Origin: Thalassobaculum_A sp040219215
GTDB taxonomy: Bacteria; Pseudomonadota; Alphaproteobacteria; Thalassobaculales; Thalassobaculaceae
Direction of reading: 5' to 3'
DNA length: 64,000 nucleotides
NCBI RefSeq assembly: GCF_040219215.1
Contig: NZ_JAVJSX010000025.1
Span: 62,001 to 126,000 of the forward strand
Part shown: positions 16,680 to 25,699 of the stretch, one piece after another
Position numbering within the stretch: position 1 is the stretch's first letter
Layout of the letters: each line of letters begins with the position of its first letter
Made by a program: the position numbers and the translations under genes
The notes under the pieces: model-generated
Seen by the model: only the letters and a program-made list of their open reading frames with translations
Database searches by the model: none
What the model was told of the DNA's origin: nothing

Positions 16680-17723
16680 TCAATAGGCCCCGATCAGCAC
16701 GTTGCGCAGGACCTTCATCTCTTCCAGGCACCGTCCGGTACCCAGCGCAACGCACGACAACGGATCGTCGGCAATCATCACCGGCAGGCCGGTTGCGTGG
16801 CGAAGCACGTAGTCGAGGTTGCCGAGAAGGGCGCCGCCGCCGGTCAACACGATGCCCTTGTCGACGATATCGGCGGCGAGTTCCGGGGGGGTCTGCTCCA
16901 GCGCCACCTTGACCGCCTCGACGATCTGACTGACCGGCTCGGCCAGGCTGTCGGCAATCTGCGACTGGTCGATGATGATTTCCTTGGGCACACCGTTCAT
17001 CAGGTCGCGGCCCTTGATCTGCATGGTCCGGCCGACGCCGTCCTCCGGCGGGTAGGCCGAGCCGATCTCCTTCTTGATCCGCTCGGAACTGCCCTCGCCG
17101 ACCAGGAGGTTATGGTTGCGACGGATGTAGGCGATGATCGCCTCGTCCATCTTGTCGCCGCCAACCCGGACCGAGCGCGAGTAGACGATGCCGCCGAGCG
17201 ACAGCACGGCCACCTCGGTGGTGCCGCCGCCGATGTCCACCACCATCGATCCGGTGGGCTCGGTTACCGGCAGGTTGGCGCCGATCGCCGCCGCCATCGG
17301 CTCCTCGATCAGGAACACCCGGCGCGCGCCCGCGCTTTCCGCACTCTCCTGGATCGCACGCCGCTCGACAGCGGTCGAACCGGAAGGCACGCACACGATG
17401 ACCTGCGGACTGGCGAACGAACGCCGGTTGTGCACCTTCCGGATGAAGTGCTTGATCATCTCCTCGGCGACTTCGAAGTCCGCGATGACCCCGTCACGCA
17501 GCGGCCGGATGGCCTGTATATTCCCGGGCGTGCGACCGAGCATCTGCTTGGCTTCGTCGCCGACCGCGAGCACCTGCTTCTTGCCCCGTACCGTCGCTAT
17601 GGCCACCACCGACGGTTCGTTCAGGACGATGCCGCGTCCCTTGACGTAGACCAGCGTATTCGCGGTCCCGAGGTCGATGGCCATATCGGCCGACAGCATT
17701 CCGAGCAGATTGGCAAAAAACAT
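16680..17723 (-). CDS. mreB: MreB, actin-like cytoskeletal protein
   Basis: This 347-residue actin-fold ATPase directs lateral wall synthesis from the inner face of the membrane. Phosphate loop 1 is MAIDLGTANTLVYVKGRG. The phosphate 2 region is MVVDIGGGTTEVAVLSLGG. The adenosine motif LTGGGALLGNLD is also present. The short hydrophobic N-terminus (MFFANLLGMLS) fits membrane attachment. It is the first gene of the elongasome operon, 47 bases before mreC. The region upstream (17724-17900) would hold the operon promoter. Confidence 0.97.
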   Translation of the reverse strand: MFFANLLGMLSADMAIDLGTANTLVYVKGRGIVLNEPSVVAIATVRGKKQVLAVGDEAKQMLGRTPGNIQAIRPLRDGVIADFEVAEEMIKHFIRKVHNRRSFASPQVIVCVPSGSTAVERRAIQESAESAGARRVFLIEEPMAAAIGANLPVTEPTGSMVVDIGGGTTEVAVLSLGGIVYSRSVRVGGDKMDEAIIAYIRRNHNLLVGEGSSERIKKEIGSAYPPEDGVGRTMQIKGRDLMNGVPKEIIIDQSQIADSLAEPVSQIVEAVKVALEQTPPELAADIVDKGIVLTGGGALLGNLDYVLRHATGLPVMIADDPLSCVALGTGRCLEEMKVLRNVLIGAY

Positions 17724-18074
17724 CGAATTCGATCCCGCAAGAGCTTCAGAGCCGGGTGCGCGCCCGCGTGCGTCCGTATGCCAGGAACCGTCAGACGCCG
17801 CGCATATCGTCGCGCCGCGAACACGAAGATACCAGGATTCGCGGGCATCTACAAAAGGCGGTTCACCCTCTATCGCACTTTTTAAGGCCCGTGGGCGTTC
17901 GCCAACGGACGGTGCGTGCGGTGCGGATAGTCTCAGCGGCGGGTCCGGTCAACCGATTTGCCGGGGATGCGACAACTGGCGCAGTCCGATCCGCGCATGC
18001 CGGTCTCTCCCGAAATGCAAACGGCGCCGTCTTTCGACGGCGCCGCAGCAGCAGTGACCGCAAAGCGGCCGGTC
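17724..18074. other. Gap holding the mreB promoter region and the ilvC terminator
   Basis: This 351-base stretch has no credible gene. The minus strand nearest mreB should contain the operon promoter; the AT-rich patch near 17865-17885 is a candidate. The ilvC terminator hairpin (18022-18045) lies at the other end. Open frames here look like chance frames in GC-rich sequence. Confidence 0.5.
18022..18045 (-). terminator. Hairpin terminator of the ilv operon
   Basis: A perfect ten-base-pair stem (18022-18031 with 18036-18045) with a four-base loop sits about 30 bases past the ilvC stop codon. On the minus strand it is followed by a short T-rich stretch (TTTGCATTTC), so termination strength is moderate. 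Confidence 0.7.
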
Positions 18075-19094
18075 TTAGTTCTTCGCCTTGTCGACCAGCT
18101 TGTTGGCGGCAATCCACGGCATCATCGCCCGCAGCTTCTCACCGACCTGCTCGATCGAGTGCTCCGACGCGCGGCGGCGCATCGACTTGAACGAAGCCTG
18201 GTTGACCCGGTTCTCCAGCATCCAGTTGCGGGCGAACGTGCCCGACTGGATGTCCGCCAGCACCCGCTTCATCTCCGCCTTCACTTCCGGCGTAACGATC
18301 CGCGGACCAGAAACATACTCGCCATACTCGGCGGTGTTGGAGATCGAGTAGTTCATGTTGGCGATGCCACCCTCATAGATGAGGTCGACGATCAGCTTCA
18401 CCTCATGGAGGCACTCGAAGTACGCCATCTCCGGCGCGTAGCCTGCCTCGACCAGGGTCTCGTAGCCGGCCTTGATCAGTTCGCACAGGCCGCCGCACAG
18501 GACGACCTGCTCACCGAACAGGTCCGTTTCGCACTCTTCCTTGAAGGTCGTCTCAATGGTGCCGGCCCGACCGCCACCGATCGCCGAGGAATAGCTGAGC
18601 GCAATCTCCAGCGCATTGCTGGACGGATTCTGCTCGACCGCGACCAGACATGGCACGCCGCCGCCGCGCAGATACTCGGAGCGCACGGTGTGGCCCGGAC
18701 CCTTTGGCGCGATCATGAAGACGTCGATGTCGTCGCGGGCTTCGATGAAGTTGAAGTGGATGTTGAAGCCGTGGGCGAACGCGATCGCTGCACCGGGCCG
18801 GATGTTCGGCGCGATGTCCTGGGCGTAGATGTCGCCCTGCAACTCGTCCGGGGTCAGGATCATGATCACGTCGCCCCACGCCGCTGCTTCGGCCGGGGTC
18901 ATGACCTTGAGACCGGCGGCCTCCGCCTTCGGTGCCGAGCGCGAGCCCTTCTTCAGGGCGACCGCGATCTCCTTGACGCCGCTGTCCTTCAGGTTGTTGG
19001 CGTGGGCGTGGCCCTGGCTGCCGTAGCCGACGATCACGACCTTCTTGGTCTTGATCAGGTTCACGTCCGCGTCGCGGTCATAATACACGCGCAT
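18075..19094 (-). CDS. ilvC: Ketol-acid reductoisomerase
   Basis: This 339-residue class I (short form) enzyme rearranges and reduces acetolactate or acetohydroxybutyrate with NADPH in isoleucine and valine synthesis. The Rossmann motif is VVIVGYGSQGHAHANNLKDSG-like at about 18-38. Metal-binding acidic residues lie in the C-terminal helical domain (TDLFGEQVVLCGG, EMAYFECLHEVKLIVDLIYE). ATG 19094 gives the standard MRVYYDRDADVNLIKTKKV start; an upstream in-frame extension is not family-like. It is the third gene of ilvI-ilvH-ilvC, 112 bases behind ilvH. Confidence 0.97.
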   Translation of the reverse strand: MRVYYDRDADVNLIKTKKVVIVGYGSQGHAHANNLKDSGVKEIAVALKKGSRSAPKAEAAGLKVMTPAEAAAWGDVIMILTPDELQGDIYAQDIAPNIRPGAAIAFAHGFNIHFNFIEARDDIDVFMIAPKGPGHTVRSEYLRGGGVPCLVAVEQNPSSNALEIALSYSSAIGGGRAGTIETTFKEECETDLFGEQVVLCGGLCELIKAGYETLVEAGYAPEMAYFECLHEVKLIVDLIYEGGIANMNYSISNTAEYGEYVSGPRIVTPEVKAEMKRVLADIQSGTFARNWMLENRVNQASFKSMRRRASEHSIEQVGEKLRAMMPWIAANKLVDKAKN

Positions 19095-19206
19095 GTTTCT
19101 CTCCTCTCGGTCTGGTATTCTAGGATCTCTGTAACGGCCGGTTGGCCGCCGGTTTAGCGGGTCAACGCCCGCGGGTCGATAAGTCGGATGTGCAAAGGCG
19201 TTTGCG

Positions 19207-19782
19207 TCAGTCGCCGGTCGCCGGCTGCCGGCGCTTGCGTTTGGTGACGTTGCGGCGCACCAGCGGCATGTCCAGGCCGGTGCCGCGGGCGATCGCCACC
19301 ACACCGGTACGCGACACTTCGACGTCGCCGAGCGCCACCATCAAATCGATGAACGCGTTGATCTTGCCGGTGTCGCCGGTCAACTCGAAGACGAAGCTCT
19401 GAAGGGTCGAGTCGATCGCCCGGGCCCGGAAGGTGTCGGCAATCCGCAACGCCTCGATCCGGTCTTCGCCGGTGTTGTGGATCTTGACCAGCGCCAGCTC
19501 ACGGCTGACATGCGCGCCCTCCATGGTCAGGTCATGCACGTCGTAGACCGGCACCGGACGGGACAGCTGGGCCTTGATCTGCTCGATCACCATCGGCGTG
19601 CCGGACGTGACGATGGTGATCCGCGAGCGCGCGTTCGCCTCGTCGACCTCCGATACGGTCAGGCTCTCGATATTGTAGCCGCGTCCGGAGAACAGCCCGA
19701 TCACCCGGGCCAGGACGCCAGGCTCGTTGGCCACAAGCACGGCGATGGTATGCCGTTCGACCGGCATGTTGGTTGGATTCAC
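19207..19782 (-). CDS. ilvH: Acetolactate synthase regulatory subunit
   Basis: The 191-residue small subunit carries an N-terminal ACT domain (HTIAVLVANEPGVLARVIGLF, with RGYNIESLTV) that binds valine and gives feedback control. A C-terminal activation domain follows (DTGKINAFIDLM, VEVSRTGVVAIARG). The GTG at 19782 is chosen because GGGAG lies seven bases before it; ATG 19767 is a shorter alternative. It lies 103 bases behind the catalytic subunit gene ilvI and 112 bases before ilvC. Confidence 0.94.
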   Translation of the reverse strand: MNPTNMPVERHTIAVLVANEPGVLARVIGLFSGRGYNIESLTVSEVDEANARSRITIVTSGTPMVIEQIKAQLSRPVPVYDVHDLTMEGAHVSRELALVKIHNTGEDRIEALRIADTFRARAIDSTLQSFVFELTGDTGKINAFIDLMVALGDVEVSRTGVVAIARGTGLDMPLVRRNVTKRKRRQPATGD

Positions 19783-19885
19783 CTTGTCTCTCCCGGAGCG
19801 CAGCACCAGAACGGGCGCGCCCTCAACAATACTGACAACGAGGATGGTGGACGGCGGTCGGCCACGCGGGCCGACCCTATCCAGA

Positions 19886-21682
19886 TCACACGAGTACCAT
19901 GCCCTCTTCGGAGGTTCGCCGTTCCGCCTGGTCTTCCGGACCGAGGATCATCTCGTGATGCGCCGCCCCGGACGGAATCATCGGGAAGCAATTCTCATCC
20001 TGCTTTACCGCGACATCGACCATTACCGGCTGCTTGATCTTAATCATCTCGTCGATGACATCGTCCAGTTCCGACGGCTTGGTCGCCCGCAGCCCCACGC
20101 CGCCGAACGCCTCGGCTACCTTGACGAAGTCCGGCAGCGCAGCCGAGTAGCTCTCCGAATACCGGCCGCCGTGGATCAGTTCCTGCCACTGGCGAACCAT
20201 TCCCATCCACTGATTGTTGATGATGAACGCCTTAACCGGCAGGTTGTACTGCCGCAGGGTCGACAGCTCCTGGATGTTCATCAGGATGCTGGCCTCGCCG
20301 GCGATGTCGACAACCAGCGCGTCCGGGTGCGCGATCTGCACGCCCATGGCCGCAGGCAACCCGTAGCCCATGGTGCCAAGGCCACCTGAGGTCATCCACC
20401 GGTTCGGCTGATCGAACCCGAAGTACTGGGCTGCCCACATCTGGTGCTGACCGACCTCGGTCGTGATGTAGCAATCCATGCCCTGGGTCTTCTCGAACAG
20501 GCGCCGGATGGCGTGCTGCGGCAGGATGACATCGTCGTTCGGCCGATAGGCCAGGCACTTGCGGGAACGCCAGCCGTCGATCTGCTTCCACCACTTCGCC
20601 CGGGCTCCCTCGTCGGGCTTGCAGCCCTTGGCGGCCCACACCGCCAGCATCTGCTCCAGCACGGTCGCGGCATCACCAATGATCGGGATGTCGACGGCAA
20701 CGTTCTTGTTGATCGACGAGGCATCGATATCGATGTGGATCTTCTTGGCGTTCGGCGCGAAGCCGGAGATGCGGCCGGTCACCCGGTCATCGAACCGCGC
20801 GCCGACGCACACCATCACGTCGCAATCGTGCATCGCCCAGTTGGCTTCGTAGGTGCCGTGCATGCCGAGCATGCCCAGGAAATGCCGATCAGAGGCCGGG
20901 ATTGCGCCCAGTCCCATCAGCGTCAACGTCGCCGGATAGCCGGTCTTGTGGACGAACTCGGTGAACAGCTTCGACGCCTTCGGTCCCGAATTGATCAACC
21001 CGCCACCGCCGTAGAAGATCGGCCGCTTCGCCTTGGCGATCAGATCGACCGCCCGCTCCACCGCACTGGTGTCGCCCTTGACTTGGGGGCGATAGCTCTT
21101 GAGTTCGACTTCGTCGGCTTCGACGTAGGGACAGTCGGCGAACAGGATGTCCTTCGGAAGGTCCACCACCACCGGACCCGGGCGGCCGTGCGCGGCGACA
21201 TAGAACGCCTCGTGCATGACCCGTGCGAGCTGCCCCGGCTCCTTAACCAGATAGTTGTGCTTGGTGCAGGGACGGGTGATGCCGGTGGTATCGGCTTCCT
21301 GGAACGCGTCGTTGCCGATCAGATGGGTCGGCACCTGGCCGGTCAGACAGACGATCGGGATCGAGTCCATCAGCGCGTCGGTCAGGCCGGTGACCGCATT
21401 GGTGGCGCCCGGACCGGATGTCACCAGCACCACGCCGACCTTCCCGGTCGACCGGGCATAGCCCTCGGCTGCATGAACCGCCGCCTGCTCGTGCCGAACC
21501 AGAATGTGGCGTACAGCGTTGGTCTTGAAGAGTTCGTCGTAGATCGGCAATACCGCCCCGCCGGGATAGCCGAATACGACCTCTACACCCTGATCCTGCA
21601 ACGCCTTGAGAATGATCGCTGCGCCCGACATTGTCGTAGGCGCCGCGGGGCGACGGGGGGATGAACTACGGGGATGAGCCAC
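19886..21682 (-). CDS. ilvI: Acetolactate synthase catalytic subunit
   Basis: This 598-residue thiamine-diphosphate enzyme makes acetolactate from pyruvate, the first common step to valine and leucine (and isoleucine via acetohydroxybutyrate). Visible marks are the N-terminal domain FGYPGGAVLPIYDEL with the catalytic Glu region (LVRHEQAAVHAAEGYAR), the FAD-binding middle domain, and the ThDP motif near GDALVVDIAGEASILMN...NNQWMGMVRQWQ. Note the GEAS in place of the more common GDAS or GDGS at the cofactor motif. The start is GTG 21682, with AAGGAG seven bases upstream. It heads ilvI-ilvH-ilvC. Confidence 0.97.
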   Translation of the reverse strand: MAHPRSSSPRRPAAPTTMSGAAIILKALQDQGVEVVFGYPGGAVLPIYDELFKTNAVRHILVRHEQAAVHAAEGYARSTGKVGVVLVTSGPGATNAVTGLTDALMDSIPIVCLTGQVPTHLIGNDAFQEADTTGITRPCTKHNYLVKEPGQLARVMHEAFYVAAHGRPGPVVVDLPKDILFADCPYVEADEVELKSYRPQVKGDTSAVERAVDLIAKAKRPIFYGGGGLINSGPKASKLFTEFVHKTGYPATLTLMGLGAIPASDRHFLGMLGMHGTYEANWAMHDCDVMVCVGARFDDRVTGRISGFAPNAKKIHIDIDASSINKNVAVDIPIIGDAATVLEQMLAVWAAKGCKPDEGARAKWWKQIDGWRSRKCLAYRPNDDVILPQHAIRRLFEKTQGMDCYITTEVGQHQMWAAQYFGFDQPNRWMTSGGLGTMGYGLPAAMGVQIAHPDALVVDIAGEASILMNIQELSTLRQYNLPVKAFIINNQWMGMVRQWQELIHGGRYSESYSAALPDFVKVAEAFGGVGLRATKPSELDDVIDEMIKIKQPVMVDVAVKQDENCFPMIPSGAAHHEMILGPEDQAERRTSEEGMVLV

Positions 21683-21750
21683 CGTTCCGCTCCTTCTGCT
21701 GCGATCGGGCGTGCCGTCATTGGCGGGCCGGATCAGGTTAAGACAGACGC

Positions 21751-21772
21751 GGCGCGGGGGTTGGCCCGCGCC
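21751..21772 (-). other. Hairpin between miaA and ilvI
   Basis: A perfect eight-base-pair GC stem (21751-21758 with 21765-21772, six-base loop) lies in the 110-base gap between the miaA stop and the ilvI start. No T run follows on the minus strand. It could be an inefficient terminator of miaA or a leader element of the ilv operon. No leader peptide rich in branched-chain codons is present. Confidence 0.4.
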
Positions 21773-21792
21773 GGCCGGCGGAAACTAGTCAG

Positions 21793-22749
21793 TCAACATT
21801 CGAGCGTCAACACAAGTTCGCGAATTTTCGGAAAGATTTTTTCGAATGCACTTTCCGAAAATTTCGCATCGATCCGATAATCAGAACGGAACTGATGGCG
21901 AAACCACGTGCGCTGGCGCTTGGCATACTGCCGGGTCGCGGTTACCGATGTGCGAACCGCTTCATCCAATGAAGCGCGGCCGTCAAGGAACGCCGCGATC
22001 TGCGGTACACCCAACGCCTTCATGACCGGCAACGCCGGATCGAGCGCACGCGCCAGCAGGTTCTCCACCTCCTCGATCGCACCGGTTTCAACCATGGTCC
22101 GGAACCGCTGTTCGACAGCGTCGGCGGAGACCGGGCGTGGCGGGAACAGCAGCACCGTCCGGAATGTAATCTCCCCGGGCGGGCGAGCGGCATCGGCCTG
22201 CCAGGACGACAGCGCGCGGCCGGTGCCGGTGGCCACCGCCCACGCCCGCTGCAGCCGCCGAGCATCGCCGGGGAACAGGCGATCGGCCGCCAGCGGGTCG
22301 AGCGCGTGAAGCTCCGACCGGAACGCATCGCCCCCGATCGCGGCAAAGCGGGCGGCTGCCGCTTGAACAACCGCATCAGGCACCGGCGGTATGTCTGCAA
22401 GTCCGTCCAGAAGCGCCCGCAGATACAGTCCGGTCCCTCCACACACGATCGCCAGTCGGCCGCCCTCCGTTGCGGCCTTAATCTCGGCCAACGCCGCGTC
22501 GCGCCACCACGCAGCCGATCCGCGGTCGGCGCCATCGAGCACGCCGAACAATCGATGGGGCACCCGCCCCTCCTCGACCGGGCCCGGTCGGTCGGTCAGG
22601 ATGCGCAGGTCCCGGTAGACCTGCATGGAGTCAGCGTTGATCACCACGCCGTCCATCGCCTCGGCCATGTGCATCGCCAGCGCCGACTTGCCCGACGCGG
22701 TCGGACCGGCGATGACGAGAACCGTCTTTGGGTCGGGTCTGCTGGACAT
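21793..22749 (-). CDS. miaA: tRNA dimethylallyltransferase
   Basis: This 318-residue enzyme adds a dimethylallyl group to A37 of tRNAs that read UNN codons. The P-loop is VIAGPTASGKSALA (about 12-25). The catalytic-region motif is INADSMQVYRDLRILTDRP, the DMAPP and tRNA contact is CGGTGLYLRALLDGL, and the C-terminal tRNA anticodon-arm pattern is ATRQYAKRQRTWFRHQF. The start ATG 22749 gives the standard length. It is divergent from serB with only 31 bases between start codons, so the two promoters must overlap. Confidence 0.96.
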   Translation of the reverse strand: MSSRPDPKTVLVIAGPTASGKSALAMHMAEAMDGVVINADSMQVYRDLRILTDRPGPVEEGRVPHRLFGVLDGADRGSAAWWRDAALAEIKAATEGGRLAIVCGGTGLYLRALLDGLADIPPVPDAVVQAAAARFAAIGGDAFRSELHALDPLAADRLFPGDARRLQRAWAVATGTGRALSSWQADAARPPGEITFRTVLLFPPRPVSADAVEQRFRTMVETGAIEEVENLLARALDPALPVMKALGVPQIAAFLDGRASLDEAVRTSVTATRQYAKRQRTWFRHQFRSDYRIDAKFSESAFEKIFPKIRELVLTLEC

Positions 22750-22780
22750 GAGGCCAGCGGCTACGCCATAAGGCGGCACC

Positions 22781-23683
22781 ATGCAATATGTCCTGACCCT
22801 GACGACCGGCCCCGCCGCGCGCTGCCTGACCGCGGAACACGCCGCAACCGCCGCGCAAACGTTGATCCGAGGTGGCGCGACCGTCGGCGATGCGGACTGG
22901 CTGGCGCCCGATGTCGCGATCGACCTCCCGTTCGACGGCGCCAATGTTGCGGTCGCGGTTGAGCTTGTTCGCGAAGCCCTTGGGGGCTCGCCGATCGACG
23001 TCAACGCCCAGCCGAGCGCCGGGCGCCGCAAGCGCCTGCTGATCGCCGACATGGACTCCACGATCATTACGTCGGAATCGCTGGATGAGTTGGCGGCCTA
23101 CGCCGGCCTCAAGGATGTCATCTCCGAGATCACGGCGCGGGCCATGCGGGGCGAGCTCGATTTCGAGGCGGCGCTGACCGAACGGGTCGCCATGCTGGCT
23201 GGCTTGGCGGAATCGACGATTGGCGATGTGCTTGATGGGATCGAAGTGACCGCAGGTGCCGGAGCCCTCGTCGCCACCATGAAAGCCCATGGAGCGTACT
23301 GCGCCCTGGTATCGGGCGGCTTCAAGCCGATGACCGCCGCGATCCGAATGCGGCTGGGTTTCGACGAGGACCGCGCCAACCACCTTGAGGTTCTGAACGG
23401 CACACTGACCGGCCGTGTGATCCCACCGATCCTGGGCCGCGAGGCGAAGCTTGCCGCGCTTCACGAATTGACAGCCATGGCCGGCATCGTGCCGGCTGGC
23501 GCGGTCACGATCGGCGACGGCGCCAATGACCTTGCCATGCTACAGGCCGCCGGCCTGGGTGTGGCGTTCCGGGCCAAGCCCACGGTTCGTGAAGCGGCCG
23601 GCTTCCGGATCGATCACGGCGATCTGACCGGACTGCTCTACCTGCAGGGCTATCGTCTGTCAGACATCAGGCAGGGTGCCTGA
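22781..23683 (+). CDS. serB: Phosphoserine phosphatase
   Basis: This 300-residue HAD-family enzyme releases serine from phosphoserine, the last step of serine synthesis. The catalytic DxD is Asp90/Asp92 in LLIADMDSTIITSES. Motif II Ser lies in ALVSGGFKPMT. The motif III Lys region is GREAKLAALHEL, and motif IV is TIGDGANDLAMLQAAGLGVAF. The N-terminal 80 residues form the ACT-like extension usual in alphaproteobacterial SerB. A hairpin follows the gene at 23736-23761. Confidence 0.96.
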   Translation: MQYVLTLTTGPAARCLTAEHAATAAQTLIRGGATVGDADWLAPDVAIDLPFDGANVAVAVELVREALGGSPIDVNAQPSAGRRKRLLIADMDSTIITSESLDELAAYAGLKDVISEITARAMRGELDFEAALTERVAMLAGLAESTIGDVLDGIEVTAGAGALVATMKAHGAYCALVSGGFKPMTAAIRMRLGFDEDRANHLEVLNGTLTGRVIPPILGREAKLAALHELTAMAGIVPAGAVTIGDGANDLAMLQAAGLGVAFRAKPTVREAAGFRIDHGDLTGLLYLQGYRLSDIRQGA

Positions 23684-23735
23684 AGGGCCTCAACGCATTC
23701 AAACGATCAGCCTAACCCCGAGCCGCAACGAGGAA

Positions 23736-23761
23736 CGGCGCCGGTCCGAAGACCGGCGCCG
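23736..23761. terminator. Hairpin shared by convergent serB and degP
   Basis: An eleven-base-pair GC stem (23736-23746 with 23751-23761, loop CGAA) lies midway between the convergent serB and degP stops. Neither side has a real T run, so it may act as a weak two-way terminator or as a 3'-end protecting stem. Confidence 0.55.
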
Positions 23762-23800
23762 CCTCACACTCCGCAAAAGGGCCTACGGGGGGCGGGGGGA

Positions 23801-25327
23801 TCAGCCCTTATCGATGCGGAGCGCAAAGAAGCGCAAATCGCCCTGCCGGTCGATCAGCAGTAGAACCGACTTGCGACCGCTTTCCGCCGCGGCTTTCACG
23901 CCGCGGACGACGTCTTCCGGCGCGCTGACTTCATTCTGTGCAACTTCAACGATGACGTCTCCCGGTCGCAGACCCTTCTCGCTTGCGATACCGGCTTCAT
24001 CGACCTGAGTGACCACGACGCCCTTGATCTGCTCGCCAATCGTATACTGGGCACGCAATTGCGGCGTCAGCGTGGCGAGACCGAGACCAAGCGAATCGAC
24101 ACGTCCTTCGGCGCCTTTCGGCTTGGCAGACTCCTCCGGCTTGCCTTTCTGCAAGCTGGCCTGTTCGGCCTGCTCCAACTCACCGAGTTTGGCCGAGAAC
24201 TCGACCGGCTTGCCGTTGCGCCAAACCTTGACGCTGACCGTCTTGCCGACCTCGGTCTCCGCAACGATCCGCGGCAGTTCACGCATCTCGGAGACTTCCT
24301 GCCCGGCAAAGCTGAGGATCACGTCGCCCGATTGAATGCCGGCCGCCTTGGCCGGGCCGTCGGCCGTTACATCGGCGACCAGCGCGCCGCGCGCCTTGTC
24401 CAGGCCCAGCGATTCGGCAATTTCGTCGGTGACCTGCTGGATACGGACACCCAGCCAACCACGGCGGGTTCGACCGAACTCGCGCAGCTGCGTCACCACG
24501 TTGGTCGCCAGTTTCGAGGAGATCGCGAATCCAATGCCGATCGACCCGCCGGACTGCGAGAAAATCGCCGTGTTGATTCCGATCACATCGCCCTGGAGAT
24601 TGAACAACGGCCCACCGGAGTTACCCCGGTTGATCGAGGCGTCGGTCTGAATGAAGTCGTCATACGGTCCCTGGCCGATATCACGGCCCCGCGCCGAGAC
24701 GATCCCTGCGGTCACCGTGCCGCCGAGGCCAAACGGATTGCCGATGGCAACCACCCAATCGCCGACTCGCATTCCATCGGAGTCGCCGAACTTCACGAAC
24801 GGCAGAGCACGACCGCCGGTATCGATCTTAAGAACGGCCACATCGGTCTTCGGATCGGTCCCCAGCAGCTTCGCCGGAAACTCGGCATCATCGTGCAGCC
24901 GAACAGTAATTTCATCAGCATCGGCGATGACGTGATTGTTCGTCACCACGATACCGTCGGGGGAGACGATGAAGCCCGATCCGAGCGATTGGGCACGACG
25001 CGGCTGCTGCGGCCGATTGTTGCCGCCGTTCCGTTCGAAGAAATCCTTGAAGAGATCCTCCAGCGGCGAGCCGGGCGGGAACTGCGGCATGTCCATCGCC
25101 GGGCCGCGATCGGTCACCGTCTGGGTGGTCGCTACGTTGACCACCGCCGGGAGCAATCGTTCGGCAAGGTCGGCGAAACTCTCCGGTGGAGCCTTGGCAA
25201 CCGCCGGCGCAGCGACCGGAACGACCAATGCCGTGGCCAACACCGCCGCCATCCCCAGCCGTACCACAGATCGCAGGATCGATCCGTGGCCCTCCCCCTC
25301 AGCCGCATGTCGCACCAGAACGGTCAT
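23801..25327 (-). CDS. degP: Periplasmic serine protease of the DegP/Do family
   Basis: This 508-residue envelope quality-control protease/chaperone has an N-terminal signal or anchor segment at about 22-45. The catalytic triad is His132 (VTNNHVIADAD), Asp162 (DPKTDVAVLKI) and Ser237 (INRGNSGGPLFN). Two PDZ domains follow (about 300-375, with GLDKARGALVADV, and 415-505, with KGVVVTQVDEAGIASEKGL). A Gln/Arg/Asn-rich loop near residues 100-115 precedes the protease. GAGAGG lies nine bases before ATG 25327 and directly abuts the alternative ATG 25336, so 25327 is preferred. It lies downstream of hflK-hflC, a common proteobacterial arrangement. Confidence 0.94.
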   Translation of the reverse strand: MTVLVRHAAEGEGHGSILRSVVRLGMAAVLATALVVPVAAPAVAKAPPESFADLAERLLPAVVNVATTQTVTDRGPAMDMPQFPPGSPLEDLFKDFFERNGGNNRPQQPRRAQSLGSGFIVSPDGIVVTNNHVIADADEITVRLHDDAEFPAKLLGTDPKTDVAVLKIDTGGRALPFVKFGDSDGMRVGDWVVAIGNPFGLGGTVTAGIVSARGRDIGQGPYDDFIQTDASINRGNSGGPLFNLQGDVIGINTAIFSQSGGSIGIGFAISSKLATNVVTQLREFGRTRRGWLGVRIQQVTDEIAESLGLDKARGALVADVTADGPAKAAGIQSGDVILSFAGQEVSEMRELPRIVAETEVGKTVSVKVWRNGKPVEFSAKLGELEQAEQASLQKGKPEESAKPKGAEGRVDSLGLGLATLTPQLRAQYTIGEQIKGVVVTQVDEAGIASEKGLRPGDVIVEVAQNEVSAPEDVVRGVKAAAESGRKSVLLLIDRQGDLRFFALRIDKG

Positions 25328-25496
25328 CTGCGTCATCCTCTCTTCGACTCGCTACAGCCGCGCCTGCGCGCGCCATGTCTCGGATCAAACATCAGGTGGG
25401 CATCCGCAAACGTCAGTCAACGTCGATGCGTCGGATACCCCTTTTGATCACAGCCTAGTCATTGCCCTCAGATTGCGGCGGCGATTTGGCAGACCG

Positions 25497-25682
25497 CTAT
25501 CCACGAATCAGCCAGACCGCCACGACACCGATTGCCGCCGCCACCAACCCGGCCCCGCGCAGGGTCGAATCCGGCAGTTCCATCGCCGTTTCCAGCGCCC
25601 GTCGCATCGCGGCCGGGATCGCCGAGTACAGAACCCCTTCGATCACCAGAACCAGGGCAAGCGCCGTCAACAGATCCTGCAT
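25497..25682 (-). CDS. DUF2065 small membrane protein (YjeT-like)
   Basis: This 61-residue protein consists of two membrane helices (about 2-24 and 42-59) joined by a short loop with PAAMRRAL. It matches the DUF2065 pattern: LALVLVIEGVLYSAIPAAM, then LRGAGLVAAAIGVVAVWLIR. Genes of this family usually sit beside hflK and hflC, as here, where it follows hflC by 17 bases. Its function is unknown; membership in the HflKC/FtsH membrane complex is a guess from context. Confidence 0.85.
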   Translation of the reverse strand: MQDLLTALALVLVIEGVLYSAIPAAMRRALETAMELPDSTLRGAGLVAAAIGVVAVWLIRG

Positions 25683-25699
25683 CGGCGGCGCCCTCCCGG

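Noticed and set aside
21683..21792. Attenuator with leader peptide for the ilv operon
   Set aside because: A hairpin is present, but no short frame rich in Leu, Val or Ile codons and no T run follow it.
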